The position numbers and the translations under genes are program-made. The notes beneath the pieces were generated by a model. The model did not search any database, was not told where the DNA came from, and saw only the letters and a program-made list of their open reading frames with translations. From Euclidia mi (Eukaryota > Arthropoda > Insecta > Lepidoptera > Erebidae): a stretch of 64,000 bases of DNA. The stretch is from contig OX123182.2 in the NCBI GenBank assembly GCA_944739405.2, positions 59,275,183-59,339,182 of the forward strand, in the 5' to 3' direction. How positions within the stretch are numbered: the stretch's first letter is position 1; the number at the start of each line of letters is the position of its first letter. Of this stretch, positions 22,589-32,345 are shown one piece after another.

Positions 22589-23104
22589 AGCACAGCTACA
22601 AACTTACCTTTGAAAATACTATTGAATTTCCTGTTTTTATGTTTTGAATATGAGTATTTAGCTTTGATGTCCTTGTATATTTCGGAAGGCAAAATGTACC
22701 TACATGCACAGTCAACTTGAACATACAAATTTGAAAAACCATAAACTGAATTTGGCGAACTATAATATTCCTTTCTTTTCCATTTAATATATTGATGGTA
22801 TATTTTATATAATGCCTCTGTAACTTCTTTAATGGACCGCGACAGTAATTGGCTAAAAGTCATGGAGGGCACCTTGTCCAATCAAGGTCTGGTACTGGTA
22901 AGATCCTGATGGGTAAAATAAGTGCTATCAGAATCTGCAATAAAATATAACATTAATTAACTCATTGTCTGTTTATAGGAATAGAATAATAAATCAATAT
23001 TAACTTCAGTTTTCTCACCTTAATTTCTGCCGATACGCTATCGTTTTACGCGGTCCGGCCTTAAGGGGAATGAGTTTTTGAATTAACTCCCGAATCCTTT
23101 CTAA
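22589..23104 (-). pseudogene. PIF/Harbinger transposase fragment, copy A
   Basis: Minus-strand exon 23104-23019 reads ERIRELIQKLIPLKARP; the rest is clear only in copy B because copy A lost a base. It ends at a donor GTGAGA. After an 84-nt intron (23018-22935; acceptor TTATTGCAG) the coding resumes as ILIAL, then in other frames SGSYQYQTLIGQGALHDF and SQLLSRSIKEVTEALYKIY. A GFSNLYVQVDC-like segment follows, and a donor-like GTAAGT is near 22590. The order L.ALRFYA.GSYQ, then SQ..VSR.I.EVT.AL, is that of HARBI1-like transposases. Frameshifts show it is dead. Confidence 0.6.
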
Positions 23105-23564
23105 GGTTAAAGGTTTTTACTTATGCCGCCTCGGGAATATCCGTGAAAGGGTTTGTAGTCATCATCGTCGTTAAACGACGGGATCTTTAGTTAGCTCAAG
23201 AATATTAGTTCGCAGTGATCACATTGTCCCCTTTTCGTAGTACATTAAACTCTTTGATTGTCTGTCACTATGTTTCACAAGCAAACACTCGTCAAAAGCA
23301 ATGATTGCACGATGGCGTTACGATGGTAGCTCACTGATCAAAGGATCTGTCAAAATATTACCAGACTACCGCATACGTCAGTCACTGATTTGTCATTATG
23401 TACGAGACTACCAATCTATGCCATGTCTTTCAATGGAGTGTCAGTGGTTGACCATCGGAAAACCATAATGACACCATTGTAACAGTAAACTACCAAACTT
23501 GTCAAAATCAAAAATTATGAAGTCAGTGATAGACCATTTTGGCGCTATTGTAATAGCAGACTTG

Positions 23565-23890
23565 AGGCCCTGTTCATACGTTCAGATAAGCCATTTTGTT
23601 GAGGCGTGTACGGAATTGATGTTCGATGTTGTATGCCGGATGACTTCGAAAATTCAGTAAAATCTTTATTTACATACTCAGTTCCATTATCGGTTCTTAA
23701 TACTTTAATTTTAGTGTCAAGTTGGTTCTCTACAAGACATTTGTGTCCTTTAAATTTATTAAGACATTCAGACTTTGATTTTAAAATGAAAACAGACACT
23801 TTTATTGAATAATCATCGGCAAAGGTAAGAAAATACCTTGCATTACTGACTGACTTCACTTCCATGGCATACATCACAAACACACAAACG
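23565..23890 (-). pseudogene. Copia integrase core fragment, inverted, copy A
   Basis: The minus strand reads EVKSVSNARYFLTFADDYS, LKSKSECLNKF, IKVLRTDNGTEYVN and PYTPQQNGLSERMNR. These are the DDE integrase core of Copia with the D (FADDYS), the second D (RTDNGTEY) and the approach to the E (PQQNGLSERMN). It runs opposite to the LTRs and gag. Therefore either the interior of the element was inverted and largely deleted, or this is a piece of another Copia copy. Flanking residues (upstream of about 23880) are not integrase. Confidence 0.85.
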
Positions 23891-24045
23891 GTGTTATTGA
23901 GAAACCAAAGATGGAAAGCTATCAAATGACTATGTTGCTCAAGTATGTTTATGTAAAGTTTTATAACTTGTTAATGTTTCGTTAAAGCTATTTAAAGTTT
24001 TGTTTCATTTCTTATCTCCATTAGAAGGCTAAAATTTAGTAGAAG

Positions 24046-24225
24046 TGTTAGGTTGTATATAAAATTTAAATTTGGCGCCTTCAGTCATTATAGAATGTAT
24101 CACTAGTTGTCATAGTCATGTCAGATCTCTATGATTGCTCAGTGTAACTATTACGTTTTCGCCATTGTCTGGTTTACAATAAATAATTAACACTAATTAC
24201 TTTAAAATACTCGTTTCATTTAATA
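24046..24225 (+). repeat. Copia 3' LTR, copy A
   Basis: 180 bp, same orientation as the 5' LTR, ending TTTAATA before CAAAG (24226-24230), then AGCTTAATAGAGG of the DNAI2-like coding sequence. Confidence 0.88.
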
Positions 24226-24530
24226 CAAAGAGCTTAATAGAGGTAATGTAGAACCAATTTCTGTTTTGCAATTTAGAAGATAATTGCCGACGGGATTATT
24301 TTGTGGTACTGACACTGGTTTGGTTACTAACGTTAACCGTGAGGGTAAAACTCATACAGATAAGATGAGTGGCGTCTTTAATGCACATGGTGGTAGTTAG
24401 AGCTCTGCAGCGAAGTCCAAATATTTCTAAAATATTTATAACTTGTGGTGATAGGACGGTGCTTATCTGGAGCAAAGATGTCAAGTCATCGCCAATCATG
24501 ACAGGTACGTAACAGCGTTATCAAATATTA
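24226..24530 (+). pseudogene. DNAI2-like segment, truncated duplicate
   Basis: Reads NRGNVEPISVLQF, then after a TAA GTDTGLVTNVNREGKTHTD, then after a shift ALQRSPNISKIF, ITCGDRTVLIWSKD and SPIMTG. It stops where unit B of the tandem duplication begins. The same lesions occur in the other copy at 26059-26363. The gene was therefore already inactive when duplicated. Confidence 0.85.
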
Positions 24531-24533
24531 CGC

Positions 24534-24937
24534 ACATGCACAGTCTACTTGAACATACAAATTTGGAAAACCATAAACTGAATTTGGCGAATTATAATAT
24601 TCCTTTCTTTTCCATTTAATATATTGATGGTATATTTTATATAATGCCTCTGTAACTTCTTTAATGGACCGCGACAGTAATTGGCTAAAAGTCATGGAGG
24701 GCACCTTGTCCAATCAAGGTCTGGTACTGGTAAGATCCTGATGGGTAAAATGAGTGCTATCAGAATCTGCAATAAAATATAACATTAATTGACTCATTGC
24801 CTGTTTATAGGAATAGAATAATAAATCAATATTAACTTTAGTTTTCTCACCTTCATTTCTGCCGATACGCTATCGTTTTGACGCGGTCTGGCCTTAAGGG
24901 GAATGAGTTTTTGAATTAACTCCCGAATCCTTTCTAA
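24534..24937 (-). pseudogene. PIF/Harbinger transposase fragment, copy B
   Basis: The duplicate of the fragment at 22.6-23.1 kb. Here exon 1 (24937-24851) is clean: ERIRELIQKLIPLKARP then RQNDSVSAEMK up to the donor GTGAGA. Exon 2 starts at 24766. It is cut at the duplication border within the YVQVDC segment. Confidence 0.6.
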
Positions 24938-25397
24938 GGTTAAAGGTTTTTACTTATTCCGCCTCGGGAATATCCGTGAAAGGGTTTGTAGTCATCGTCG
25001 TCGTTAAACGACGGGATCTTTAGTTAGCTCAAGAATATTAGTTCGCAGTGATCACATTGTCCCCTTTTCGTAGTACATTAAACTCTTTGATTTTCTGTCA
25101 CTATGTTTCACAAGCAAACACTCGTCAAAAGCAATTATTGCACGATGGCGTTACGATGGTAGCTCACTGATCAAAGGATCTGTCAAAATATTACCAGACT
25201 ACCGCATACGTCAGTCACTGATTTGTCATTATTTACGAGACTACCAATCTATGCCATGTCTTTCAATGGAGTGTCAGTGGTTGACCATCGGAAAACCATA
25301 ATGACACCATTGTAACAGTAAACTACCAAACTTGTCAAAATCAACAATTATGAAATCAGTGATAGACCATTTTGGCACTATTGTAATAGCAGACTTG

Positions 25398-25723
25398 AGG
25401 CCCTGTTCATACGTTCAGATAAGCCATTTTGTTGAGGCGTGTACGGAATTGATGTTCGATGTTGTATGCCGGATGACTTCAAAAATTCAGTAAAGTCTTT
25501 ATTTACATACTCAGTTCCATTATCGGTTCTTAATACTTTAATTTTAGTGTCAAGTTGGTTCTCTACAAGACATTTGTACCCTTTAAATTTATTAAGACAT
25601 TCAGACCTTGATTTTAAAATGAAAACAGACACTTTTATTGAATAATCATCGGCAAAGGTAAGAAAATACCTTGCATTACTGACTGACTTCACTTCCATGG
25701 CATACATCACAAACACACAAACG
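25398..25723 (-). pseudogene. Copia integrase core fragment, inverted, copy B
   Basis: The duplicate of the fragment at 23.57-23.89 kb, with the same DDYS, RTDNGTEY and PQQNGLSERMN motifs and a few substitutions (for example GY for GH before KCLVEN). Confidence 0.85.
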
Positions 25724-25878
25724 GTGTTATTGAGAAACCAAAGATGGAAAGCTATCAAATGACTATGTTGCTCAAGTATGTTTATGTAAAGTTTTATAAC
25801 TTGTTAATGTTTCGTTAAAGCTATTTAAAGTTTTGTTTCATTTGTTATCTCCATTAGAAGGCTAAAATTTAGTAGAAG

Positions 25879-26058
25879 TGTTAGGTTGTATATAAAATTT
25901 AAATTTGGCGCCTTCAGTCATTATAGAATGTATCACTAGTTGTCATAGTCATGTCAGATCTCTATGATTGCTCAGTGTAACTACTACGTTTTCGCCATTG
26001 TCTGGTTTCCAATAAATAATTAACACTAATTACTTTAAAATATTCGTTTCATTTAACT
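25879..26058 (+). repeat. Copia 3' LTR, copy B
   Basis: 180 bp, followed by CAAAG and the continuing DNAI2-like coding sequence. Confidence 0.88.
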
Positions 26059-26739
26059 CAAAGAGCTTAATAGAGGTAATGTAGAACCAATTTCTGTTTT
26101 GCAATTTAGAAGATAATTGCCGACGGGATTATTTTGTGGTACTGACACTGGTTTGGTTATTAACGTTAACCGTGAGGGTAAAACTCATACAGATAAGATG
26201 AGTGGCGTCTTTAATGCACATGGTGGTAGTTAGAGCTCTGCAGCGAAGTCCAAATATTTCTAAAATATTTATAACTTGTGGTGATAGGACGGTGCTTATC
26301 TGGAGCAAAGATGTCAAGTCATCGCCAATCATGACAGGTACGTCACAGCGTTATCAAATATTAGATGTTACATGGGCGCCGAATAAAGTTTCCAGCTATA
26401 TGTCCGTAGGAGAAGATGAGAATTTTATTATTGGGATATTTTACAAAGGGTACATAAACCGTTGGTAATTCTGCCTTTGACGAAGAATAAGTTGCTCAAA
26501 ATTAAGAGTAACCCTGAAGGTAAACTTGTTGCAATAGGAGACGATAAAGGGTCAGTGTATTTGTTAACACTCTCACAGAAATTAGTTTCATCTGGCGATA
26601 AAGATAAGCAGATTATGATAGATAAGTATGAACTTGAGACTCACCGTGAACATATACTTGAAACACGTATCAAGGAAATAAAAGTCAAAGCTAAAGCTGG
26701 AAAGGATCAAGCAATAGAAACTACTGGAGAAGTAGTATA

Positions 26740-27179
26740 TGTCTGCGATTACGCCAGGGTTATCGTGTCCAGACTCCATTATAATAAAAACACTCACTTA
26801 ATATTACTTGGTTTATTTTCAGACGATTTCTAGCACAGAATTAACCAAACGTTGCTTTACAACATTGTCAACAGATGGCGCTATCAACAGGATGCAAATA
26901 TAAACGCATGTTATTTATTACCGTAAAAATAAGTGTCAGAATAATGTTATTTAATACTAATTGATTTTACTTTGAATGTATTAGTAGTTATCTTAATAAC
27001 TAAGCGATAAATTAAATACCCAATCTTTATAAAACAGTTAAGCAGCCAATACAGTGTCTAATATTGTAAAGTAGTGAAGTTCTCAGTTCTGTGCTCACAA
27101 ATAGTTATTTAAATATCAATCTTAAATATTATTAATATTTTCGTAACAATATAATCATTATATATTAATTTGCGCCCAT
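26740..27179 (+). repeat. 5' LTR of the non-autonomous element (440 bp)
   Basis: Starts TGTCTGCGAT and ends GCGCCCAT. Compared with the 3' LTR it lacks about 185 bp (present at 30838-31021). The gap lies between short AATTA-like repeats, which suggests a deletion in this copy. Confidence 0.8.
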
Positions 27180-27355
27180 ACGGCCATTCTGATCCCGCGT
27201 GTTCCTCGCGCTGATTATTTAACGGTTACAGAATAAAGAGCATAACAAACAAAAAGAATGAATATAAAAATTACATAAATAAGCGTTTATCATACAGAAT
27301 TAACTAAAAGTTATTTACAAGGCTCCACCTAGTCATAGGATCTTAGCCTGTGGCA

Positions 27356-27665
27356 TGCGTCAACCATCACGGGATCTAACAAACAATGCTTCACCCATGG
27401 CTAAGCCAACTCGTGGCATCACCGATTACGGGATCTCGCAAACAATGCTTCACCCATGGCTAAGCCAACTTGTGGCATCTCAGATTACGGGATCTAGCGC
27501 ACACAGGCATCACCCACATAGGGATCTAGCCCACACACGGCATCACCCATCACGGGATCTAGCCAACGCACGGCATCACCCATCACGGGACCTAGCCACA
27601 CACGGCATCACCCATCACGAGATCTAGCCAACACACGGCATCACCCATCACGGGATCTAGCCAAC
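27356..27665 (+). repeat. GC-rich minisatellite inside the LTR element
   Basis: Two longer units (about 63-65 bp, CACCCATGGCTAAGCC core) pass into at least five shorter units of about 29-31 bp with the core GGCATCACCCATCACGGGAT followed by CTAGCC. Units differ by a few substitutions and small indels. Uniform spacers are absent, so this is not a CRISPR. The position just downstream of the 5' LTR corresponds to the leader region. Confidence 0.85.
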
Positions 27666-27699
27666 AAGACCAGGATCAAGGATACGCATGGTGGCCAGC

Positions 27700-30390
27700 C
27701 AGCGTTTTGGGAAGGATGTTGGATAGGAAAAATAAAATTTTACTCAAACACAAATGCAAAATTTGCCTCATAAACACATCAATGCATATACATAAAATAA
27801 TCATCATCGTTCGTCATGATCAGTTATATCGATACAATGTAATTACATAGGTCCAACAACGACAGTGGAGGAGGTAGAGGTAAACCCCCCCCCCACGTAA
27901 ATCGGTATCTGACGAATCCTCCGCCCATACGGTCAAGCTGCTCATACAGTTGTTGATGTTGATCAGCAACAAAGGTTAGCAAACAATGCTTGACTCCAGC
28001 TCAGTACAGCACCCATGCGGCACGTGTGCGCGCAGCCCACACACAAAACCACCGACGTCAAAAGGCGGGCCACCATCATCCATACATACCAATCAGTAAA
28101 GGACCGCTCGTTCATCCTCTCTTCACACTAAGGTCAGGTCATCTGCTAGGATGTCATCATCAACCTGCAACACTCAAAAGACTGGTGGTGGGCAACATTT
28201 CCCACCTAAGTATTAGTTCCATGAACCTTCGTTACTTTAGATGAAATAAAATTCTACTCTTACAAAGTGGTCCGGTCTATTAAGCTATATCTATATCAGG
28301 CACGTTCAAGCTATGCATTGGTCTATAGTTATCTTTGCTACAACAGTGTTGCAGCCCATATTTTACGCATAAGGTAAAATACAAAAGACACTCTGAACTT
28401 TCTCAGGTTCTGTCTGACAGTGCCATTTTTGATAATCAAATATAAAGTTATCAGGATACCCATATTTTGCAGTTTCGATAAAACAGTTAAAACTTAATAT
28501 ATCCAAAATAAGTTTTATCCACATCAAACAGGAAAACAAAATGGCAAGAACAAAGAGAGGCCTATGTTCAGCCGTGAACAGTCGGACTCTTGGTGATAAA
28601 TATGAAATGATTTCAAACCATGCAGATCCAAGGATTTCGAAAATACTAGTGCTATAATTATTACTCATGTAAGAACATGTTTAATCCAATATTGAATAAT
28701 TTTAGGCATAGTGCAAGCTGTGAAATTGTTGAACTGTTTGCCAACTGAGCTATAAAAGAGAAATTTACAAGCTACCAATATTACAAAGCAAGAGTAGTGC
28801 AGTCTTATTTCTAAAAATGATTCCACTCAGTTTGTATAGTTAATATGGTGGTGAGTTTATATCAATAGTTTTATTTGACTTTATATTTAAGGGAATTTTC
28901 TAAATAATGTTAATATTTATTTTAAACTGCTAACATGTGGTACTAATGCAATTCTTATTTATTCATACACAATTAATAATTGTTTATCTGAATAAATAAA
29001 TTTAAACTGACTAATCACAACTGACTTGGAAATAAAGCATGAATAGTCCATACATTTACTTTTATTTGCCAAGAATAAATACTGCTAAATGGGAAAAGAG
29101 ATAATATGGATTTTCACATCATGTTCTTTAAACTCACTTATCATTATCCTAATAATCATATTCCTAACTCTCTTGTATCCCACAAGAGCTAAGCAATAAG
29201 GTTGGCACTAAATTTTATTGGTTTATCACTGGTTGTCATCTTGAATATAGATGCAACTAACTTTGCAAATGAACTCACAAATAAAATAAATTGTATTTAC
29301 CAAGTATAACACTAAATCTTGGTATTTATAAAATACAAGCAGTCACCTTTCAACCTAAAATGCTTAGAGGTGGACTATTATAGAACCTAAGTGAGTGCAT
29401 ATGTCCATAAAGAAATCTACTGTCCAGATCTCATGTTTCTAGCTTCAGTAGTTTGGGTTAAGCAAGGACGTATCATGGTCGGAACAAATCATTTTATACA
29501 GGTATAAAATTTAACGACAAATATTAAGATACTTGAGCTGATAGTTGACGGTAACAATTTCAACATAATGTAAAAATGAAATCATGTAGGCACCTACAGA
29601 GTCCACAAATATATAATAAAACCTATTTTGTAACTTTACAAATATTAGCTTTAAAAATGTGTATCACAAATTTATTTTTATATCTAACTTCTGAATATAT
29701 ATCTGTACTAATATAATAAAACTGAAGTTTGTTTTGTTGAATGCACTTATCTGTGAAACTACTGGTTTTATGCAAATAATTATTTTTGTGGTGGATAGTC
29801 ATTTATCAAGAGAGGCTTCATATAATCGCGCCGTGAGCAATAGCCATAAGTAATGCAGTTAGTTAGCCTTATGTGATATGTAACCAAGGGCTATAAATAA
29901 TGTTTTGATTCCTTTAATGTTTTACTATTGAGATAACCTATTGACTACCAATTGAATTCATATTCAGCACATCAATAAGCTTATTTAAACTGAAAACAAA
30001 TCAGGTAATTTATGCACTGGATCTATATCAGAGCTTCAACTTGAAAAGGGCAGTTATACCGTTCTTTACTAATAATTACATTAGTAGAACCACATAACAA
30101 AGCTATTTTCTCTTTCTTGTGTAGATAAGTAAGTTTTACAGAAAGTTTTTGACATGGCCTAACGATTAATAAACAGACAAGAGCCCCAGCCGACGGCATA
30201 ACATGACTATAAGCACAGTAGCACTGCTATGTACCAAACGTGGGTAAACAACAGTTACCTATAAGTTCTATTTGGGGTGTAAAGTTCGTAATTTTGACTG
30301 TATAATGTTTATCTGGTAATCCTTACGGGGACTAATTATAGATATAGGGATAATATATAAAATTAGAATGTATCTCAAAAACTCTAATCA
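27700..30390. other. Interior of the LTR element without recognised ORF
   Basis: A stretch of mostly AT-rich sequence. Around 28530-28590 a lepidopteran dispersed-repeat motif (GCTGAACATAGGCCTCTC on the minus strand) sits inside an otherwise open frame. Around 29705-29780 a LINE-tail-like sequence occurs (complement of the type at 42060-42270). These are probably later insertions. Confidence 0.4.
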
Positions 30391-30736
30391 AATCAGCTCT
30401 GGATAAATACCTTTGGTCAGTGCATCAACAACCCGCATCTGCAGCCTCAGGTAGCACAGCGTTCACACCACAGCACACCCCGGTGCGTGCACCCCGTCGT
30501 AGTCGCTCTGTCGCTCTCGCTCGCACGTGGCCTCACGTGAAGTGTAGACGTGCTTGCCATAACTCCGACACACCGTGTGGTCTCCGATCAGGGTTGACTA
30601 GCGCCAAACACGCCAAGCGCTTGTCGCATCAGTCTTCAGGTCATCATTGGTAATGGCGGCCAAGCCAAGAGACCCATCACTCTCGCGCCAACCGTAGATC
30701 CCGAAGTCTCTTAGGGGGCGTTTATCCCACCGCTGC

Positions 30737-31492
30737 TGTCGGCGATACGCCAGGGTTATCGTGTCGAGACTCCATTATAATAAAAACACTCACGTAATAT
30801 TACTTGGTTTATTTTCAGACGATTTCTAGCACAGAATTGAATTAAAATGCGAGCTACAGTCCTTTTTATAAACTAACCGTCATTACACTTAATGTTTAAC
30901 AACTGCCACTTCCTTTTCAACATATAATTGAAATTAATGTACAATTAATTATAAACTAATCAAAAATCGACATTAATATTGTAATGAATTTTGCACAACA
31001 CAAAATGATTTATTTGACACGAATAACAAATTTATTTTATTAACCAAACGCTGCTTTACAACATTATCAACAGATGGCGCTATCAACAGGATGCAAATAT
31101 AAACGCATGTTATTTATTACCGTAAAAATAAGTGTCAGAATAATGTTATTTAATACTAATTGATTTTACTTTGAAAGTATTAGGAGTTATCTTAATAACT
31201 AAGCGATAAATTAAATACCCAATCTTTATAAAACAGTTAAGCAGCCAATACAGTGTCTAATTTTGTAAAGTAGTGAAGTTCTCAGTTCTGTGTTCACAAA
31301 TAAATATCGTCACGCCTTTTATCCCCGAAGGGGTAGGCAGAGGCGTATTTCTACACCCACTCTTCGCCAGATATACTTTAGTCCCACGTAATAAGGGGCG
31401 GGTGTGTTCACAAATAGTTATTTAAATATCAATCTTAAATATTATTAATATTTTCGTAACAATATAATCATTATATATTAATTTACGCCCAT
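30737..31492 (+). repeat. 3' LTR with nested SINE fragment
   Basis: Starts TGTCGGCGAT after CCACCGCTGC and ends ACGCCCAT. It contains the extra segment missing from the 5' LTR and a 102-bp SINE insertion (31303-31404). Confidence 0.8.
31303..31404 (-). repeat. SINE 3' fragment with 12-bp TSD
   Basis: Reads, on plus, CACGCCTTTTATCCCCGAAG, the complement of the common SINE tail. It is flanked by TGTTCACAAATA at 31291-31302 and 31405-31416, so it is a separate, 5'-truncated insertion into the LTR. Confidence 0.85.
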
Positions 31493-31609
31493 ATATACGA
31501 TGTTAAAGCTGCGGTTAAAGCAGCTGAAGATGAATATAAAAGAGTTGTTTTAGAGGAAATACGACGTGCCAGCATTTCACCGCTAGAGATTAAAAAGCGC
31601 TAGAAATAC

Positions 31610-32115
31610 TATGTATTTTGATTATACCATAATATACTCGTACGAACTATAAGAAGAAATATTGTATTTGTTTGATTAAATAAGTAGTAACGAGGTTTAC
31701 GTGAATAAAATTCACAGAATATAAAAGTGGCTTCTGTTTGTAGTTTTTTTTATTACCTAGTGGTTGAAAAAGCAACTGAGCTGAGTGTATAAATCAAATA
31801 ACATACAAATCATTATGTGAGCATATTAATATAATTAAAATCTGAATTTTACACACAACGATGTAAAAAATATTTTTTTGAAAAATGAAAATTATTTGTA
31901 TAGCAATAACCATAACTGATACCAAGTGAATATAAAAAAAAAAACATTTTAAACCATCCAACATCGTAAAACATCCTAAAGTAGCAACACTACATTTTCT
32001 ACTATACTAATTACAAACAACTAGTTACTGCACTGTCCGTTTCATATTATTTACGGCTTCATAAATATCCAAAGACATATTTTAAAACATCATGTAAACC
32101 CCGTATACTTTAAAC
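31610..32115. other. AT-rich DNA downstream of the DNAI2-like remnant
   Basis: An AATAAAATTCAC motif near 31707 could be a fossil poly-A signal. No A-tract follows. No ORF of note. Confidence 0.4.
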
Positions 32116-32119
32116 GCCA

Positions 32120-32340
32120 GCTAAAGATTTGCAAAAACGTTCTAAATGGACTTAGAATACATGTGAACGTTTACGTGAACGTTCACGTTACGTAAACGTA
32201 GAGCCGCGTGTAATGAGCCGTTGTCAGGTGTTGGAAAAATACCTACATTTGTTGTACACATAAATATCTTCGCTATTGTAACGTAGGATTTATCGTAAAC
32301 GTTTTTGAGCAGATTTTAAACAAATGTCGTGTTTGTGTCA
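32120..32340 (+). repeat. Inverted pair repeat, left copy
   Basis: About 220 bp matching the complement of 36250-36475. Shared blocks are TTTGCAAA, AAATGGACTTAGAA, ACATGTGAACGTTTACGTGA, GTTACGTAAACGTAGAGCC, TGTAATGAGCCG, GTCAGGTGTTGG and AAACGTTTTTGAGCAGAT. This copy contains a near-perfect palindrome centred on GAACGTTC at about 32178-32185. It could be the end of a large element or one of two copies of a MITE. Confidence 0.8.
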
Positions 32341-32345
32341 ACCAG

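Larger units (their letters stand above)
22702..24530 (+). repeat. Tandem duplication, unit A (about 1.83 kb)
   Basis: Unit A begins near ACATGCACAG at 22702 and ends at TCAAATATTA (24521-24530). Unit B repeats the same content immediately after with few differences. Each unit holds a Harbinger transposase fragment (-), an inverted Copia integrase piece (-), a Copia 3' LTR (+) and the start of the downstream DNAI2-like segment. Confidence 0.92.
24534..26363 (+). repeat. Tandem duplication, unit B (about 1.83 kb)
   Basis: Matches unit A at an offset of 1832-1833 bp. The DNAI2-like sequence then continues uninterrupted past 26363 (GATGTTACATGGGCG), which marks unit B as the junction-bearing copy. 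Low divergence suggests a recent event. Confidence 0.92.
26740..31492 (+). mobile_element. Non-autonomous LTR retrotransposon inside the DNAI2-like sequence
   Basis: Two matching LTRs (26740-27179 and 30737-31492) bracket 3.56 kb. The flanks GTATA (26735-26739) and ATATA (31493-31497) fit a 5-bp target duplication with one change. Removing the element restores a continuous dynein reading frame across the site. The interior has a minisatellite, a C-run (27887-27894), a GC-rich block at 30420-30700 and a purine-containing TTAGGGGG just before the 3' LTR that could be the polypurine tract. No gag, protease, integrase or RT motif was found, so it would depend on another element. Gypsy or BEL origin is undecided. 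Confidence 0.72.
18300..31603 (+). pseudogene. DNAI2-like axonemal dynein intermediate chain, broken and split by insertions
   Basis: Four pieces in order reconstruct a nearly complete WD-repeat dynein intermediate chain: 18300-19254, 24226-24530 (partial extra copy), 26059-26739 and 31493-31603. Landmarks are RNPV, KGVNHAEGGWPKD, TCFVWDLKAA, DIRKGKSP, STDGICLWYDVRKISEP, GTDTGLV, ITCGDRTVLIWSKD, KIKSNPEGKLVAIGDDKGSV, the basic RIKEIKVKAKAG helix and the C-terminal AEDEYKRVVLEEI. The family docks outer-arm dynein in cilia and, in insects, the sperm flagellum. Lesions include TGA at 18588, TAA at 18663, a frameshift near 18930, a TAA near 26114, frameshifts near 26230 and 26415, and two LTR-element insertions. 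No introns interrupt the aligned coding sequence, which favours a retrocopy. No poly-A tail was seen after the TAG at 31601, so an intron-poor decayed gene is possible. Confidence 0.8.

Noticed and set aside
24501..24510. ACAG|GTACGT as a splice donor in the dynein-like segment
   Set aside because: Coding similarity continues straight through this site in the other copy (26330-26400), so no intron is needed.
27356..27665. CRISPR-like appearance of regular repeats
   Set aside because: Units are contiguous and variable, without unique equal-length spacers or cas genes, and the context is a eukaryotic LTR element.
28363..28668. A 101-residue minus-strand ORF with a membrane-like segment
   Set aside because: Its centre coincides with a common lepidopteran repeat phrase (GCTGAACATAGGCCTCTC), and it has no conserved protein content or splice signals. 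I treat it as chance.
18300..31603. DNAI2-like locus as a functional gene with very large introns
   Set aside because: Stops and frameshifts lie within the coding segments themselves, and the two interruptions have LTR-element structure with target duplications instead of splice sites.
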